Assembly (NCBI GenBank): GCA_022844165.1
Contig: JALHMH010000007.1
Coordinates: forward strand, 1 to 64,000
DNA from: Lysobacterales bacterium
GTDB taxonomy: Bacteria > Pseudomonadota > Gammaproteobacteria > Xanthomonadales > SZUA-5
Length of the DNA: 64,000 nt
Direction: 5' to 3'
The notes beneath the pieces were generated by a model. The model had not been told where the DNA came from, did no database searches, and saw nothing but the letters and a program-made list of their open reading frames with translations. Every line of letters begins with the position of its first letter. Position 1 is the first letter of the stretch. Position numbers and translations under genes: made by a program. Shown here piece by piece: positions 9,356 through 19,755 of the stretch.

Positions 9356-9916
9356 TCAGAAGCGCACTTCACCCGTCACACCGATCATGTCGTAGTCGAA
9401 GTCCGCGCGGCCGTCGCTCACTTTATAGCGGTCATAGGAGAGGCTGACGCCGAATTGCTCGTTGAAGTCGTAACCGCCGCCAATACCGAGATAAAAGTCG
9501 TTGTTGCTTTCGTCGAGTAGAGACGAAGTCGTGCCTGTACGAATTCGTCCTTCGGCGTCCCAAAAAAACATACCAGCACGGGCACTCAAGAAAAAGCCGG
9601 CGGCTTCGTCGGTCAGCGGTAGCCGGCCGCTCACGCCGATGTACATGCCATCGGATTCGACTGAGTTGGTCAGGCCACCAATCGCGACGTCATCTTCCAG
9701 TTTTCCGAGGTCGACAAAGCCAATTTCGGCGCCGAAATTCTCCACGAAGCGCCAACCGGCGCCGATGCGGAAACCCGTGTCGTTGTCATCAATGCCCAGA
9801 TCGTCGACGCTGGCGCGGCCAACCGCGCCATCGACATACAGGCCTTGATGTGCCAGCGCCAAACCCGGCGCCGCCAGAAGGGCGGCCAATGCCAGCGAAA
9901 AGATGCTTTTGCGCAT
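9356..9916 (-). CDS. Small outer-membrane beta-barrel protein (OmpA/OmpW-like)
   Basis: This 186-residue protein has a clear signal peptide (MRKSIFSLALAALLAAPGLALA, then HQ). The mature part alternates hydrophobic and polar residues as in an 8-stranded barrel: GFRIGAGWRFVENFGAEIGFVDLG, FLSARAGMFFW and FYLGIGGGYDFNEQFGVSLSYDRYK. It ends in ...VTGEVRF, with the terminal phenylalanine that the BAM complex recognises. It belongs to the OmpA-like/Opacity-like barrel family (outer membrane protein beta-barrel domain) and lacks a peptidoglycan-binding domain. It is monocistronic, upstream of a GGDEF gene on the same strand. Its role is unknown. Confidence 0.75.
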   Translation of the reverse strand: MRKSIFSLALAALLAAPGLALAHQGLYVDGAVGRASVDDLGIDDNDTGFRIGAGWRFVENFGAEIGFVDLGKLEDDVAIGGLTNSVESDGMYIGVSGRLPLTDEAAGFFLSARAGMFFWDAEGRIRTGTTSSLLDESNNDFYLGIGGGYDFNEQFGVSLSYDRYKVSDGRADFDYDMIGVTGEVRF

Positions 9917-10073
9917 GAATATTCTCTCTATTTTGGGGGAACCTCGCGTCGCCGACGCGCAACGCTACGATGCGGCCGAAAAATGACAACGCCCCCTGCC
10001 GAAAGTACGTGGGTAGAATTTTCGTTAGCAATCGTTAATCGCGCTGAACAGCAGCTGCCGTTCCACAGCGAAT

Positions 10074-11156
10074 TCAGGCGGCGCGCGCGGACGGCGCCAA
10101 GGTCAGGCGATTGCGGCCACGCTGTTTGGAGCGATAGAGCGCTTTGTCGGCGGCGTCGATCACGGCATCGCTGGTACGCCGTTCGCGATCGCGCTGTGCC
10201 AGGCCGATGCTCACAGTCACGCTCACTTCGCCCTCTCTGGCGCCGCGCCGCACCGCTTGTGATTTGCCGCTGCGCGCACCCAGTTTAACGCGACGACTTT
10301 CGATCGCACCGCGGACGGCTTCGAGCGAAGCATCGGCGCTATCGATTCGCCCGCCTTGAAAGACAATCGCGAACTCTTCGCCGCCATAGCGATACGCGCG
10401 CCCGCCGCGGCAGCGCTGCAGTTCGCGCGCAACGATGCGCAACACGCGATCGCCCGTCTCGTGACCGTAGCGGTCATTGAACTTCTTGAAGTGATCCACG
10501 TCGACCATCGCCACGGCAATACGTCCGGAACTGCGGCTCAGTGCCTCATCAAGCGCGCGGCGATTGGGCAAACCGGTCAGCGCATCAATGAAAGCCATGC
10601 GGTAGGCGCCCACCAGCACGGAAGCTGCGAGAAAGAGCGCGGCAACGGCGAGCAACGCGTCAAAAAGGTCGGCACGAAATACACCCAGGATCAGCGGTGC
10701 GAGCGACAGCGCCAGAAAAAGATCCAATGGCAAACCTCGAATGAGCCAGCGGACCAACGGAATGGCGCATGCCAGCGACACGACCACTGCGGCGGCCGAA
10801 ACGTCACCCACGCTGAATTCGAACATGGCGATCGCGGCAAGCAAGCTCTCATTGCGCGCGGCAAGCAGACCCGCAGCAAGTGCCAGGATTGCGCTGCGCC
10901 ATGAGATCAGCGACGGCTCAGGTAACGCAGCGATCAGCAACAGCAACATCGCCATCGCCAGCGGCGCCTCGCTACCTGCCAACAACGCAGCGCCCAATGT
11001 CAGCGCGCAAAGCGCATATCGATTGCGGCGGAATCCCAATGCAATGCAACCTGCAACCAGCACCGCCCAATGCGCCTCGTTACCGAGCCACTCGATCCAG
11101 GGAACGACGGTCGCCAATCCGGTCACAAAAATCCATCCGAGCTGAGCCGCGCGCAT
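10074..11156 (-). CDS. Membrane diguanylate cyclase (GGDEF), no canonical I-site
   Basis: The protein has 360 residues. About 180 N-terminal residues hold five or six hydrophobic helices (an uncharacterised MASE-like sensor). The GGDEF domain includes DALTGLPNRRALDE (190-203), the metal-binding VDVDHFKKFNDRYGHETGD and an intact active site YGGEEF (257-262), so it should make cyclic di-GMP from two GTP. The RxxD product-inhibition site normally just upstream is replaced (CRGG at that spot). A 25-residue arginine-rich insertion (REGEVS region) follows the active site. No EAL domain or partner gene is adjacent. Confidence 0.88.
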   Translation of the reverse strand: MRAAQLGWIFVTGLATVVPWIEWLGNEAHWAVLVAGCIALGFRRNRYALCALTLGAALLAGSEAPLAMAMLLLLIAALPEPSLISWRSAILALAAGLLAARNESLLAAIAMFEFSVGDVSAAAVVVSLACAIPLVRWLIRGLPLDLFLALSLAPLILGVFRADLFDALLAVAALFLAASVLVGAYRMAFIDALTGLPNRRALDEALSRSSGRIAVAMVDVDHFKKFNDRYGHETGDRVLRIVARELQRCRGGRAYRYGGEEFAIVFQGGRIDSADASLEAVRGAIESRRVKLGARSGKSQAVRRGAREGEVSVTVSIGLAQRDRERRTSDAVIDAADKALYRSKQRGRNRLTLAPSARAA

Positions 11157-11341
11157 TGTAACGGCACATCCGGGTCGGAAGCTGGCGTTTTGGCGTGAAC
11201 TCAGTCACGGCGATGACTGCCAGGCAATCGTCGCGCTGAGCGGCTGAAAGAGCGTCGCAGGCGATCACCACACATTGCGGCTTCCGGCACACCCTGTGAG
11301 CGGGTATGTTGCGCGCTTTACCGCTGACCGGGTTTCACGCC

Positions 11342-13333
11342 ATGAACCGAACCGAATGTGCTAACGCGATACGAGCGCTCGCGATGGACGCTGTGCAACA
11401 GGCAAACTCTGGACATCCGGGCATGCCGATGGGCATGGCGGATATCGCCGAGGTGCTCTGGAACGATTTTCTGCGCCACAATCCGGCGAATCCCGGATGG
11501 CCGAATCGCGATCGTTTTGTGCTGTCGAACGGCCATGGGTCAATGCTGCACTACGCGCTGTTGCACCTGGCGGGTTACGATTTGTCGATCGAGGAGCTCA
11601 AGCGCTTTCGGCAACTGCATTCGAAAACGCCGGGCCATCCGGAAGTGCATGAGACCCCGGGCATCGAAACCACAACGGGCCCCTTGGGACAGGGTTTGGC
11701 CAACGCCGTGGGCATGGCGCTGGCGGAGAAGATTTTAGCCAAACGCTTCAATCGTCCTGGTTTCGACATCGTCGACCATTACACCTATGTGTTTTTGGGC
11801 GACGGCTGTCTGATGGAGGGCATCTCGCACGAGGTCGCCTCGCTTGCCGCCACGCTCAAGCTCGGCAAGCTGATCGCCATCTACGACGACAACGGCATCT
11901 CGATCGATGGCAAAGTGCAGGGCTGGTTCACCGATAACACACCGGACCGTTTTCGCGCCTACGGCTGGGAGGTGATTCCGGACATTGATGGGCATTCGCC
12001 GGAAGCGATCAAGGCGGCGTTGGTCACCGCAGCCGCCGACCCGGATCGACCCACTTTGATTTGCTGCAAAACGGTGATTGGCTTTGGCTCGCCGAACAAA
12101 CAAGGTTCGGAGAGCTCGCATGGCGCTCCGCTCGGAAAGGACGAGATCGCACTGACTCGCGAACGATTGGGCTGGCCGCACGCGGCATTCGACGTGCCGC
12201 AGGCTGTTTACGCTGCCTTCGATGCACGCGGCAAGGGCGCAAAGTGGCAAAGCGAGTGGGACGCGCTGTTTTCGAACTATCGCAATCAGTTCGCCGCGGA
12301 CGCAGCCGAATTCGAGCGACGCCAACGCGGCGAACTGCCAGCCGATTTTGCGGCCGTCGCCGGCGCTTTGATTGCCGAGTTGGTCGGCGAATCGGCGCCG
12401 ATGGCCAGTCGCAAAGCCAGCCAGCGCGCACTGGAGCGCCTTGTACCAGCAATCCCGGAACTGATTGGCGGCTCGGCCGATCTGGCGCACTCGAACTACT
12501 CGATCGTCAAAGCCAGCCGTGACGTGAATACCGCCAGCGATGGCGGCAACTACGTGTACTTCGGCGTGCGCGAGTTCGGTATGAGTGCCATCGCCAATGG
12601 ACTGGCGTTGCATGGCGGCGTGATTCCATTCACCGCCACGTTCCTGGTGTTTTCCGACTACGCGCGCAACGCGGTGCGCATGAGCGCGCTGATGAACACC
12701 CGGGTGGTGCACGTGTACACCCACGACTCCATCGGCCTGGGTGAAGATGGCCCGACGCACCAGCCTATCGAACACTTGGCGAGCCTGCGGCTGATTCCGA
12801 ACAATCGGGTCTGGCGTCCGTGCGACGCGGCCGAAACGGCGGTTGCCTGGAAACTGGCGCTCGAGCGGGCCGATGGACCGACGTGTCTGGCACTCTCGCG
12901 CCAAAACCTGGCGCCGCAACCGCGTAACGCCGAACAGTTGGCCGCCGTCGCCCGAGGTGGATACGTCCTGCTTGAGACCACGCCGGGCAAAGTGGATGCG
13001 ATCATAATTGCGACCGGGTCTGAAGTCGATTTGGCGGTCATAGCAGCGCGTCAGGCCTCGCAGGCGGGCGTTGCTGTGCGGGTTGTCTCGATGCCGTGCT
13101 GCGAAACATTCGACGCGCAAAGCGCCGAATATCGCGAAAGCGTGTTGCCCAACGCCGTCCGCAAGCGCGTCGCGGTGGAAGCTGCGCGTAGCGACTACTG
13201 GCGCAAATACGTGGGGCTCGATGGCGCGGTCGTCGGCATCGACAGCTTCGGCGCCTCAGCGCCGGACAAGGCGCTGTATGCGCATTTTGGGTTGACGGCC
13301 GAGCGTGTGGCGGCCGAGTTAATCGGGCACTGA
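11342..13333 (+). CDS. tkt: Transketolase
   Basis: Transketolase (663 residues) transfers two-carbon ketol units in the pentose phosphate pathway using thiamine diphosphate. Signatures seen: [19 protein letters not shown] near the N-terminus, the ThDP motif [17 protein letters not shown] with its metal-binding stretch ([11 protein letters not shown]), and the central pyrimidine domain [22 protein letters not shown] (here preceded by NYVYFG). The histidine-rich [14 protein letters not shown] loop is intact. The frame is open from 11306, but [18 protein letters not shown] at 11342 is the usual start. The gene is followed by a perfect 11-bp stem-loop. No gap or epd gene is adjacent, unlike in many gammaproteobacteria. 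Confidence 0.96.
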   Translation: MNRTECANAIRALAMDAVQQANSGHPGMPMGMADIAEVLWNDFLRHNPANPGWPNRDRFVLSNGHGSMLHYALLHLAGYDLSIEELKRFRQLHSKTPGHPEVHETPGIETTTGPLGQGLANAVGMALAEKILAKRFNRPGFDIVDHYTYVFLGDGCLMEGISHEVASLAATLKLGKLIAIYDDNGISIDGKVQGWFTDNTPDRFRAYGWEVIPDIDGHSPEAIKAALVTAAADPDRPTLICCKTVIGFGSPNKQGSESSHGAPLGKDEIALTRERLGWPHAAFDVPQAVYAAFDARGKGAKWQSEWDALFSNYRNQFAADAAEFERRQRGELPADFAAVAGALIAELVGESAPMASRKASQRALERLVPAIPELIGGSADLAHSNYSIVKASRDVNTASDGGNYVYFGVREFGMSAIANGLALHGGVIPFTATFLVFSDYARNAVRMSALMNTRVVHVYTHDSIGLGEDGPTHQPIEHLASLRLIPNNRVWRPCDAAETAVAWKLALERADGPTCLALSRQNLAPQPRNAEQLAAVARGGYVLLETTPGKVDAIIIATGSEVDLAVIAARQASQAGVAVRVVSMPCCETFDAQSAEYRESVLPNAVRKRVAVEAARSDYWRKYVGLDGAVVGIDSFGASAPDKALYAHFGLTAERVAAELIGH

Positions 13334-13339
13334 CGAGAT

Positions 13340-13366
13340 GGCCGGGCGCCATCGCGGCGCCCGGCC
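13340..13366 (+). terminator. Strong stem-loop after tkt
   Basis: GGCCGGGCGCC (13340-13350), loop ATCGC, GGCGCCCGGCC (13356-13366): an 11-bp perfect GC stem starting 6 bases after the tkt stop. No T-run follows, so it may stall polymerase only weakly or protect the mRNA 3' end. Confidence 0.55.
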
Positions 13367-13457
13367 CCATGGCGGCAATCGTAACCTTGTTGCGAAAAAG
13401 CGAACGGGTTAGCGCAACCGAGCGACCCAGGCGCACGCTTCGCGCTATGGTTTGGAC

Positions 13458-15236
13458 ATGCCGCTACGCCTCTTTCTGCTACTTTCGATTGCCGCCGTCA
13501 GCAGCGGTTGTGCGCTATTCGGCGCTGCGAAGGACGAGGAACAGGCGGTCGTCGAGGGCAAAGACCCGAATACGCGGCGCGTGCGCATCTTTATCACCGG
13601 CATCGATGGCGAACTGAAGACCAACGCCAGTTCTGCGTTGGAACTCAAAGGACTGATGCGCAAAGACGACGCCAGCGAGGGACTCATCCGTCGCGTGTAC
13701 GGGCGTGGCATGGCGCAAATGAGCAAGGCGTTGCAACCTTTTGGCTATTACCACGCCAATGTGACCGGTACGCTTACCCAGCAGGGTGCGTCGTTCTTCG
13801 CGCGTTATCAGATTGAACTGGGACCGCCGACGCTGGTGACCGAGGCGAACGTCCTGGTCGAAGGGCCGGGCGCTGAGGAAAAGAAGGTCAAGCGTGCGCG
13901 CCAGCTGTTCCAGCCCGGCGAACAACAAGTGCTCGACCATCGGCTCTACGAAGCGAGCAAGCTGCGCATCGCCGATGCGCTCGCCGAACGCGGCTATTTC
14001 GATGCCGAGATCGTCGAAAAGCGCATCGCCGTGCGACTCGCCGATCACAGCGCGAAGATCGCCTTGAAGTTCGCATCGGGCGATCGTTTCCAGTTTGGCC
14101 CAACACAGTTCGAAGGCGAACATATCGACGCCGATGTGCTGGCGGGTTATTTGCCCTATGAACAAGGCCAGGGTTACCGCCAGGATCGGCTGATGACGTT
14201 GCAGCAACGTTTGTTGCAGGCCGACTATTTCTCCGAGGTGGAGATCGAGACTGATCGCGAAAAGGCCCAAGGCTTACTGGTGCCCGTGACGATTCGCTTA
14301 AGCCCGTCCAAGCGCACCGTCTACACCGGCGGTGTCAGTTTCGGCACGGACAGCGGCATCGGTGTGCAGGGCGGTTTGAACCGCCGGTGGGTCAATCAAC
14401 GCGGGCACAAACTCAGCGCGCGTGCCGAGGTCAGCCAGCGACTCAATACACTCAACGCGGCGTACACGATTCCACTGCCCGGCAAGAATCGCCAAAGTTA
14501 CAACCTCGCGCTCAGCTACCGCGACGAAGAGACTGACACCTCTTTGCAGGAGGTCGTCCAGATGTATGCGTCGCGCCAGCGCGAATCGGACATCGGTACG
14601 CTGAGTTATGGCCTTGGCTTGATCAGCGGCGATTTTGAAGTGGGCGATGAGCCGGGCAGCAGCACCCTGGTCTTTCCCGAGGCGCGTTATCTGCATCGCG
14701 TTGTCGACGACCCGATCAATCCGCTGGAGGGTTATTCGATCAGCGCCGAAGTCCGCGCCGGGCCATCGCTGGGCGATGCGGCCTTTGCGCAAGTGCGCAG
14801 CGAGTTCCGCTATCTGATGCCGTTGCGCGAACGCGATCGACTGTTCTTGCGAGGCCAGATTGGCGCCTTATGGACCGATGACTTTTCGCAGCTGCCGCCC
14901 CAGTTGCGGTTCTTCGCGGGCGGCGATCGCAGCTTGCGTGGCTTTGGCTACCAAACGCTCGGCCCGAACAACCCCGCGGGCAACGTCCGCGGCGGCCGCT
15001 ACCTGGCCATTGCTTCGGGCGAATACGAACGCCACCTGTTCGATGAGTTCGGCATTGCGGGGTTTGTCGATGCCGGAAACGCATTCGACGGCAGCGAAGC
15101 CGAACTTGCTGCGGGCGTGGGCCTGGGTTTGCGCTGGCGCTCACCCATCGGTCTGGTGCGCCTGGATCTGGCGCACCCGGTCGCAGGCGATGGCGATGGC
15201 CTGCGCCTGCATCTGCTGATTGGACCAGAATTGTGA
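13458..15236 (+). CDS. tamA: TamA, outer-membrane Omp85 translocation/assembly subunit
   Basis: This 592-residue Omp85-superfamily protein has three N-terminal POTRA repeats and a 16-stranded barrel. It works with TamB in inserting certain outer-membrane proteins and, as shown more recently, in phospholipid transport between membranes. The barrel hallmark is the L6 loop motif FFAGGDRSLRGFGYQTLGP; the final strand is DGDGLRLHLLIGPEL. The N-terminus MPLRLFLLLSIAAVSSGC looks like a lipoprotein signal with the acceptor cysteine at 18, which is unusual for TamA. I start at ATG 13458; a TTG at 13452 is possible. The stop overlaps the tamB GTG start (GTGA). Confidence 0.93.
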   Translation: MPLRLFLLLSIAAVSSGCALFGAAKDEEQAVVEGKDPNTRRVRIFITGIDGELKTNASSALELKGLMRKDDASEGLIRRVYGRGMAQMSKALQPFGYYHANVTGTLTQQGASFFARYQIELGPPTLVTEANVLVEGPGAEEKKVKRARQLFQPGEQQVLDHRLYEASKLRIADALAERGYFDAEIVEKRIAVRLADHSAKIALKFASGDRFQFGPTQFEGEHIDADVLAGYLPYEQGQGYRQDRLMTLQQRLLQADYFSEVEIETDREKAQGLLVPVTIRLSPSKRTVYTGGVSFGTDSGIGVQGGLNRRWVNQRGHKLSARAEVSQRLNTLNAAYTIPLPGKNRQSYNLALSYRDEETDTSLQEVVQMYASRQRESDIGTLSYGLGLISGDFEVGDEPGSSTLVFPEARYLHRVVDDPINPLEGYSISAEVRAGPSLGDAAFAQVRSEFRYLMPLRERDRLFLRGQIGALWTDDFSQLPPQLRFFAGGDRSLRGFGYQTLGPNNPAGNVRGGRYLAIASGEYERHLFDEFGIAGFVDAGNAFDGSEAELAAGVGLGLRWRSPIGLVRLDLAHPVAGDGDGLRLHLLIGPEL

Positions 15237-18200
15237 AGTGGCTGCTACGCATCTTGTTGTTGCTGGCGACGCTGGCCGTGGTCTTTGCAGCTGCGCTGTT
15301 CTGGATTCTGCGCACTGAAAGCGGATTACGATTTGCGCTGACGTTGACCGGTGCACAGACGTTCTCGTATCAATCGATCAGTGGGTCTCTGGCAGCTGGC
15401 GCAACCGTGCATGGACTTGACGCTTCCTGGCCGGACGTGACCATACACGCCGAGCGTATCGCCTTGCGACTTGCACCAGGCCGACTGCGCTATCGGGAGG
15501 TGATGGTCGAGACTTTGTCCACACGCGGGCTGACCATCGCCCCGCAAGCGAGCGACGCTCCGCCGTCGCGCACGCGTCCCGGCAAACTCGATTTGCCCTT
15601 TGCCATCGTGCTGCGCAATCTCGATCTGACAGAGACCGGCATCGACACTGGTGGCGAAGCGCCACTGGTATTTTCTCTCGCGGCGCGCGAGCTGAGTTTG
15701 CGCGATGGGCAACTGGCGATCGAGGGCATCGTACTGCGCGCCGGCGAGCTGCTCTTGAAACTGCGCGGCGCAAGCGACAGCGGCAAATCCTGGGCCAGTT
15801 CGCTCGATAGCGAAAGCGAATTGCCATTCAACGATCGCGCGCAGCGCGCGCAAGTCGGCGTGCAGGGCGACCTGGACGCACTGGACGTCACTGCGTCGAT
15901 CAACGACGGCGATGTTACGCTCAAAGCCAACGTCGCAGACGTGCTCGGCAGCGGCGCGACGGACGGACGCCTGCAAGCGCTCGGTATCGACCCGCGTGAG
16001 TTCGGACTTGACGCCGGCGTCGAGTCGCTCGATCTGGACCTGCAATTCGGCTGGCGCGATGGCCGCGCAAGCGTGTCTGGCAGCGCTGAGGTCAACCGGC
16101 AGAAACTGGAGGTAGCGCTGATCGATATCGGTGTACGCGATGGTCAGGTTCAATTCGGCGAAGTGCGCATGGGTTCTGACGCGCTCGGTCAAGTGATCTT
16201 GCGCGGAGCATGGCCACTCGACGCCAGCGCACCCAGCGGCGCGCTCGCGCTGGATCTGGAGAACGCCGCACTCGCCGACTGGCGCGCGCCAGTGGCGGAC
16301 GCACCGCGACTGACCAGCGCAGGCACGCTGAGCGGGCGCCTCGACGACTGGCAGCTGGCACTTGACGGGCGCTTGCTGCATGCGGCACAGACGTTAGCGC
16401 TGACAGCACAGATCAAGGGCGACGATACACGCATCGAACTGACGAAATTGCTGCTCCAGCAGAGCGCAATCGCCGCCATCGAAACACCCGCAGGACAACA
16501 GGATCGACAAGAAAACACGACTGCAACGACCGAAATCGAACAGGCCAACATCGAACAATCGACGGCACGCATCCAGCCTACGCTGGAATTTTCGGGCACG
16601 CTCGACCGCACGACACTGGCACTGCAGGCATCGGCGGCCGCCGTAAGTTGGCAACTCGATGCCTACCTGTCCGATTGGCCAGGGCAAATCAGCGGCACGA
16701 TCAACGGCAGCGTCGAACTCACCGATCCGCTGCGCTGGCGAGTCGATACCGATCGTTTGGAGGGCACGCTGCGTGGCGCAGCTGTCTCACTCAACGGGCA
16801 GTTAAGCGGCGTTGATGCACAACCTCAGTCGGGTTCGATCGCGGTGCTTTGGGGCGACGGGCGAACGCAGATGAATGCGCTGGGCGCTGGGCGCCTGCAA
16901 GCGACGATGCAAGACCTGGATTTGATGCTCGCGACACAATCGGTCCGCGGCTCGTTGAGCGGCAATGCGCAGATCGACCTGGCGGCAACAGACCCCGTCG
17001 ACGCGCTCACAGCAGATGTTCGTGCGAGCGAATTGGCGCAGGCAGAAAATTCGATTGGCCAGATCGCTCTGGTCAAAGCACCTGGCTGGAATGCAGACAT
17101 ACAGGCGCGCGACTTACGCCTTTTCGGTCTCTCGTTGCAATCGCTGGACGCACAGCTGACGGGCGCCGCGAGTGCTCATCAATTCAGCGCGCAGCTCGGC
17201 GCCAAAGACCTTGAACTGGATATTGGCGCTGCCGGGGGAGTGGATGGAAATGCCTGGCGCGGTGTGATCGATGCGCTGACGCTTAAAGTAGCGCGACTGC
17301 CTGCGTATTCGTTGCAGGCGCCGGCAGCCGTGGCAGTCCAAGCCGATCGGTTAGTCATCGCGCCGGTGTGCCTGGGCGCTGGAGCGGCGCGTGCTTGCGT
17401 TGGTGTCGAACGCGGCACCGACATGTCGCTCGACCTGGACTTAAGCGCGATGCCGTTGAGTTTGGCGCAATCGTTGCTGCCCGGCGATACCTTCGAAGTC
17501 GACGGACAATTGAGCGGCGGGGGTCGGCTGGGTATCGCAGCCGACCAATCGCTGAACGGGCAATTGGAGTTCGTCGTTGAAAACGGGACACTAAAAGGCG
17601 CGAGCGAATTCGAGGCACCCATTGCTTTCCAGGCGCGAGCCGCGCTCGATGCAGCAGCTCAGCGCGTCGATGCGCGCCTGAGCCTGGCCGATGACGGCTT
17701 CATCGAGGCCTTGGTCACGGACGTGATGCGCGAGACGGCGATGTTGACCGTCACACTCAAGATCAACGATCTGGCACTCGCCGAGACCGTCACGCCAGAA
17801 GTACAGAGTATTCGCGGCGCATTGTCAGGTTCGCTCAGCGTGCCGCTGGGCACACCACAGGCGCTCGCCGGACAATTGCGCGCCGACCGAATGGCGTTTG
17901 AATTGCCCAGCGTGGGTTTGAAAGTCAGCCAAGGCCGCATTGATGGCACGATTGGCGCCAACGCGTTGGCGCTTCAGGGCGATCTGGCAATCGCGCCCGG
18001 CACAGTAAAACTGAGCGGCCGCATCGCGCTCGACGGCAGCGCATCCGAGATCCAACTGATCGCGGACAACGCGGGCCTCGTCGATTTGCCCGCAGTGCGT
18101 CTGGCGGGCGATACCAACCTGATGATCAAACTCGATTCATCCGGGGCGGCGATTGAGGGCGGCGTCTTACTGCGCGCCGGTCGCATCCATCTGGACCGTT

Positions 18201-18967
18201 TTGCGCCCGCCGTGGCGCCGAGCGAAGACGTGGTGATTGTCGATGCACCACCGCCACCTGCGCCATTGCCAATTCGGGCCGAGGTCAGCGTCGCTTTTAT
18301 CCAGGAAGTCGATTTGCGCGGCTACGGGCTCATCGCGACCCTGGGCGGTGGATTGCGTATCTCACAGACGCCCGGCAAAAAGCCGCGCGGCACCGGCGAA
18401 ATGTTGGTCAAGGGCACCTACCAGGCTTATGGCCAACGACTCGCTATCGAGCGCGGTCGACTGCGCTTCTCCGGTGGCGCCGCCGACAATCCAGCACTCG
18501 ACATCCTGGCGGCAAAGTCGGTGCAACGTCAGCGCGTCGGCGTGGAAGTGCGCGGGCGCGCGCAGCGGCCTTTGATCCAGCTGTACTCTGATCCGCAGCT
18601 CGATCAGTCCGAAGCATTGTCGTATCTGGTGCTTGGTCGCCCGATCACGACCGCCAGCAGCGACGATTCGGCGCGTTTAGGAGAATACGCTGACGCACTC
18701 GAATCGGCCGGTGGCAGCCTGATCGCCGGCAGCATTGGACAACGCCTGGGGCTGGCAGCGGGCATCGAGAGCCTGGGATCGTCGATCGGGTCCGCACTGG
18801 TCGTGGGCAAGTATGTTTCGCCGCGATTCTTCATCGGCTACGGATCCAGCCTGCTCGATGCAATTCAGCTGGTCATTCTTCGCTACCGCGTGACCGAGAG
18901 CATCGAAGTCGAAGGCATCAGCGGCAATGAGCAGAAGGCGAGCGTGAGCTGGAGGACGGAGAGGTAA
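15233..18967 (+). CDS. tamB: TamB, inner-membrane-anchored translocation/assembly subunit
   Basis: TamB (1244 residues, family range about 1,100-1,300) has an N-terminal membrane anchor (LLRILLLLATLAVVFAAALFWIL), a very long beta-rich periplasmic stretch that forms a hydrophobic groove, and the conserved C-terminal DUF490 domain (VKGTYQAYGQRLAIERGRL, SYLVLGRPI). It spans the periplasm to reach TamA. The GTG start at 15233 overlaps the tamA stop by 4 bases, so the two are translationally coupled. Glutamine/threonine-rich linker sequence at about residues 415-440 (GQQDRQENTTATTEIEQANI) breaks the beta repeats. The final residues beyond DUF490 are short, as usual. Confidence 0.94.
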   Translation: MKWLLRILLLLATLAVVFAAALFWILRTESGLRFALTLTGAQTFSYQSISGSLAAGATVHGLDASWPDVTIHAERIALRLAPGRLRYREVMVETLSTRGLTIAPQASDAPPSRTRPGKLDLPFAIVLRNLDLTETGIDTGGEAPLVFSLAARELSLRDGQLAIEGIVLRAGELLLKLRGASDSGKSWASSLDSESELPFNDRAQRAQVGVQGDLDALDVTASINDGDVTLKANVADVLGSGATDGRLQALGIDPREFGLDAGVESLDLDLQFGWRDGRASVSGSAEVNRQKLEVALIDIGVRDGQVQFGEVRMGSDALGQVILRGAWPLDASAPSGALALDLENAALADWRAPVADAPRLTSAGTLSGRLDDWQLALDGRLLHAAQTLALTAQIKGDDTRIELTKLLLQQSAIAAIETPAGQQDRQENTTATTEIEQANIEQSTARIQPTLEFSGTLDRTTLALQASAAAVSWQLDAYLSDWPGQISGTINGSVELTDPLRWRVDTDRLEGTLRGAAVSLNGQLSGVDAQPQSGSIAVLWGDGRTQMNALGAGRLQATMQDLDLMLATQSVRGSLSGNAQIDLAATDPVDALTADVRASELAQAENSIGQIALVKAPGWNADIQARDLRLFGLSLQSLDAQLTGAASAHQFSAQLGAKDLELDIGAAGGVDGNAWRGVIDALTLKVARLPAYSLQAPAAVAVQADRLVIAPVCLGAGAARACVGVERGTDMSLDLDLSAMPLSLAQSLLPGDTFEVDGQLSGGGRLGIAADQSLNGQLEFVVENGTLKGASEFEAPIAFQARAALDAAAQRVDARLSLADDGFIEALVTDVMRETAMLTVTLKINDLALAETVTPEVQSIRGALSGSLSVPLGTPQALAGQLRADRMAFELPSVGLKVSQGRIDGTIGANALALQGDLAIAPGTVKLSGRIALDGSASEIQLIADNAGLVDLPAVRLAGDTNLMIKLDSSGAAIEGGVLLRAGRIHLDRFAPAVAPSEDVVIVDAPPPPAPLPIRAEVSVAFIQEVDLRGYGLIATLGGGLRISQTPGKKPRGTGEMLVKGTYQAYGQRLAIERGRLRFSGGAADNPALDILAAKSVQRQRVGVEVRGRAQRPLIQLYSDPQLDQSEALSYLVLGRPITTASSDDSARLGEYADALESAGGSLIAGSIGQRLGLAAGIESLGSSIGSALVVGKYVSPRFFIGYGSSLLDAIQLVILRYRVTESIEVEGISGNEQKASVSWRTER

Positions 18968-19071
18968 GCGCGTTCGCCGGGCCCGCTGGCACCGGGCTTC
19001 CACTGGCAGCGAGATCACACCGTGCGCCCACCACCGTCGCATGAACGAACGGGCAGCTCACTGTCGATATC

Positions 19072-19755
19072 TCACAGAGTATCGACAAAGTCGGCAAGCG
19101 AAATCAGGCACGAAAAACTCTGTGGCGCTTGCCTTGGATACGTCCAACGTTGTGCATCCCGATTCAACCAGACCGCATGTAAGCCGGCATCCAATGCGCC
19201 GATGACATCTTGCTCGGCATGGTCGCCGACGTGCAATGTGTGCTCGGGCCTGCTGCCGGCCGCGAGGCAGGCCGCCAAGAAGATGCTCGGACTGGGTTTC
19301 GCGGCACCGTGCTGTCGCGCTGAAACCGATGCCACGAAGTGGTGACTAAGCCCAATCCGATCCAGACAGGCATTGCCGTTGGACAAAGCCACCAGCGGAA
19401 CCCGCGCGCTCAGCCGAGTCAGCGCGTTCAATGCATCCGGATAGAGCTCAACGCAGTTTCGCGCAGCGTAGAACGCTTCGAACGCATCTTGCACAGCGGC
19501 TTCGCCATAGCCGAATGGCAACAGCGCTGCACGCAGCGCTTTCAGGCGCAACGCCGTAAAGTCGTGGCTGAGTTCCGGATGCAAGGCGAACGTACGGTCG
19601 CGAAGCGCACGCATGGCATCGATCGGAAACGCCAGCGCAACATCGGGCGCATGTTCGGCAAACCACGCCTGAAGCGCGCAATCTGCTCGTTCCATCACCG
19701 GGGCGATTGGCCACAGCGTGTCATCGAGATCCAGTGTGATCGCCTCGATGCGCAT
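19072..19755 (-). CDS. HAD-superfamily hydrolase (YigB/GS1-like)
   Basis: This 227-residue haloacid-dehalogenase family phosphatase carries all four HAD motifs: DLDDTLW (nucleophile and acid), LSNGNA, the lysine in AAKPSPSIF, and GDHAEQD. It has a helical C1 cap between motifs I and II and is closest in layout to YigB-type nucleotide or flavin-precursor phosphatases. The ATG overlaps the stop of the upstream MipA-like gene (TGATG), so the two are probably co-translated although no functional link is obvious. The substrate cannot be named from sequence; 5-amino-6-ribitylamino-uracil phosphate (YigB) is one candidate. Confidence 0.85.
   Translation of the reverse strand: MRIEAITLDLDDTLWPIAPVMERADCALQAWFAEHAPDVALAFPIDAMRALRDRTFALHPELSHDFTALRLKALRAALLPFGYGEAAVQDAFEAFYAARNCVELYPDALNALTRLSARVPLVALSNGNACLDRIGLSHHFVASVSARQHGAAKPSPSIFLAACLAAGSRPEHTLHVGDHAEQDVIGALDAGLHAVWLNRDAQRWTYPRQAPQSFSCLISLADFVDTL

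Noticed and set aside
11735..13120. Long minus-strand frame (461 codons) opposite tkt
   Set aside because: It is a high-GC mirror frame of transketolase, with no recognisable domain.
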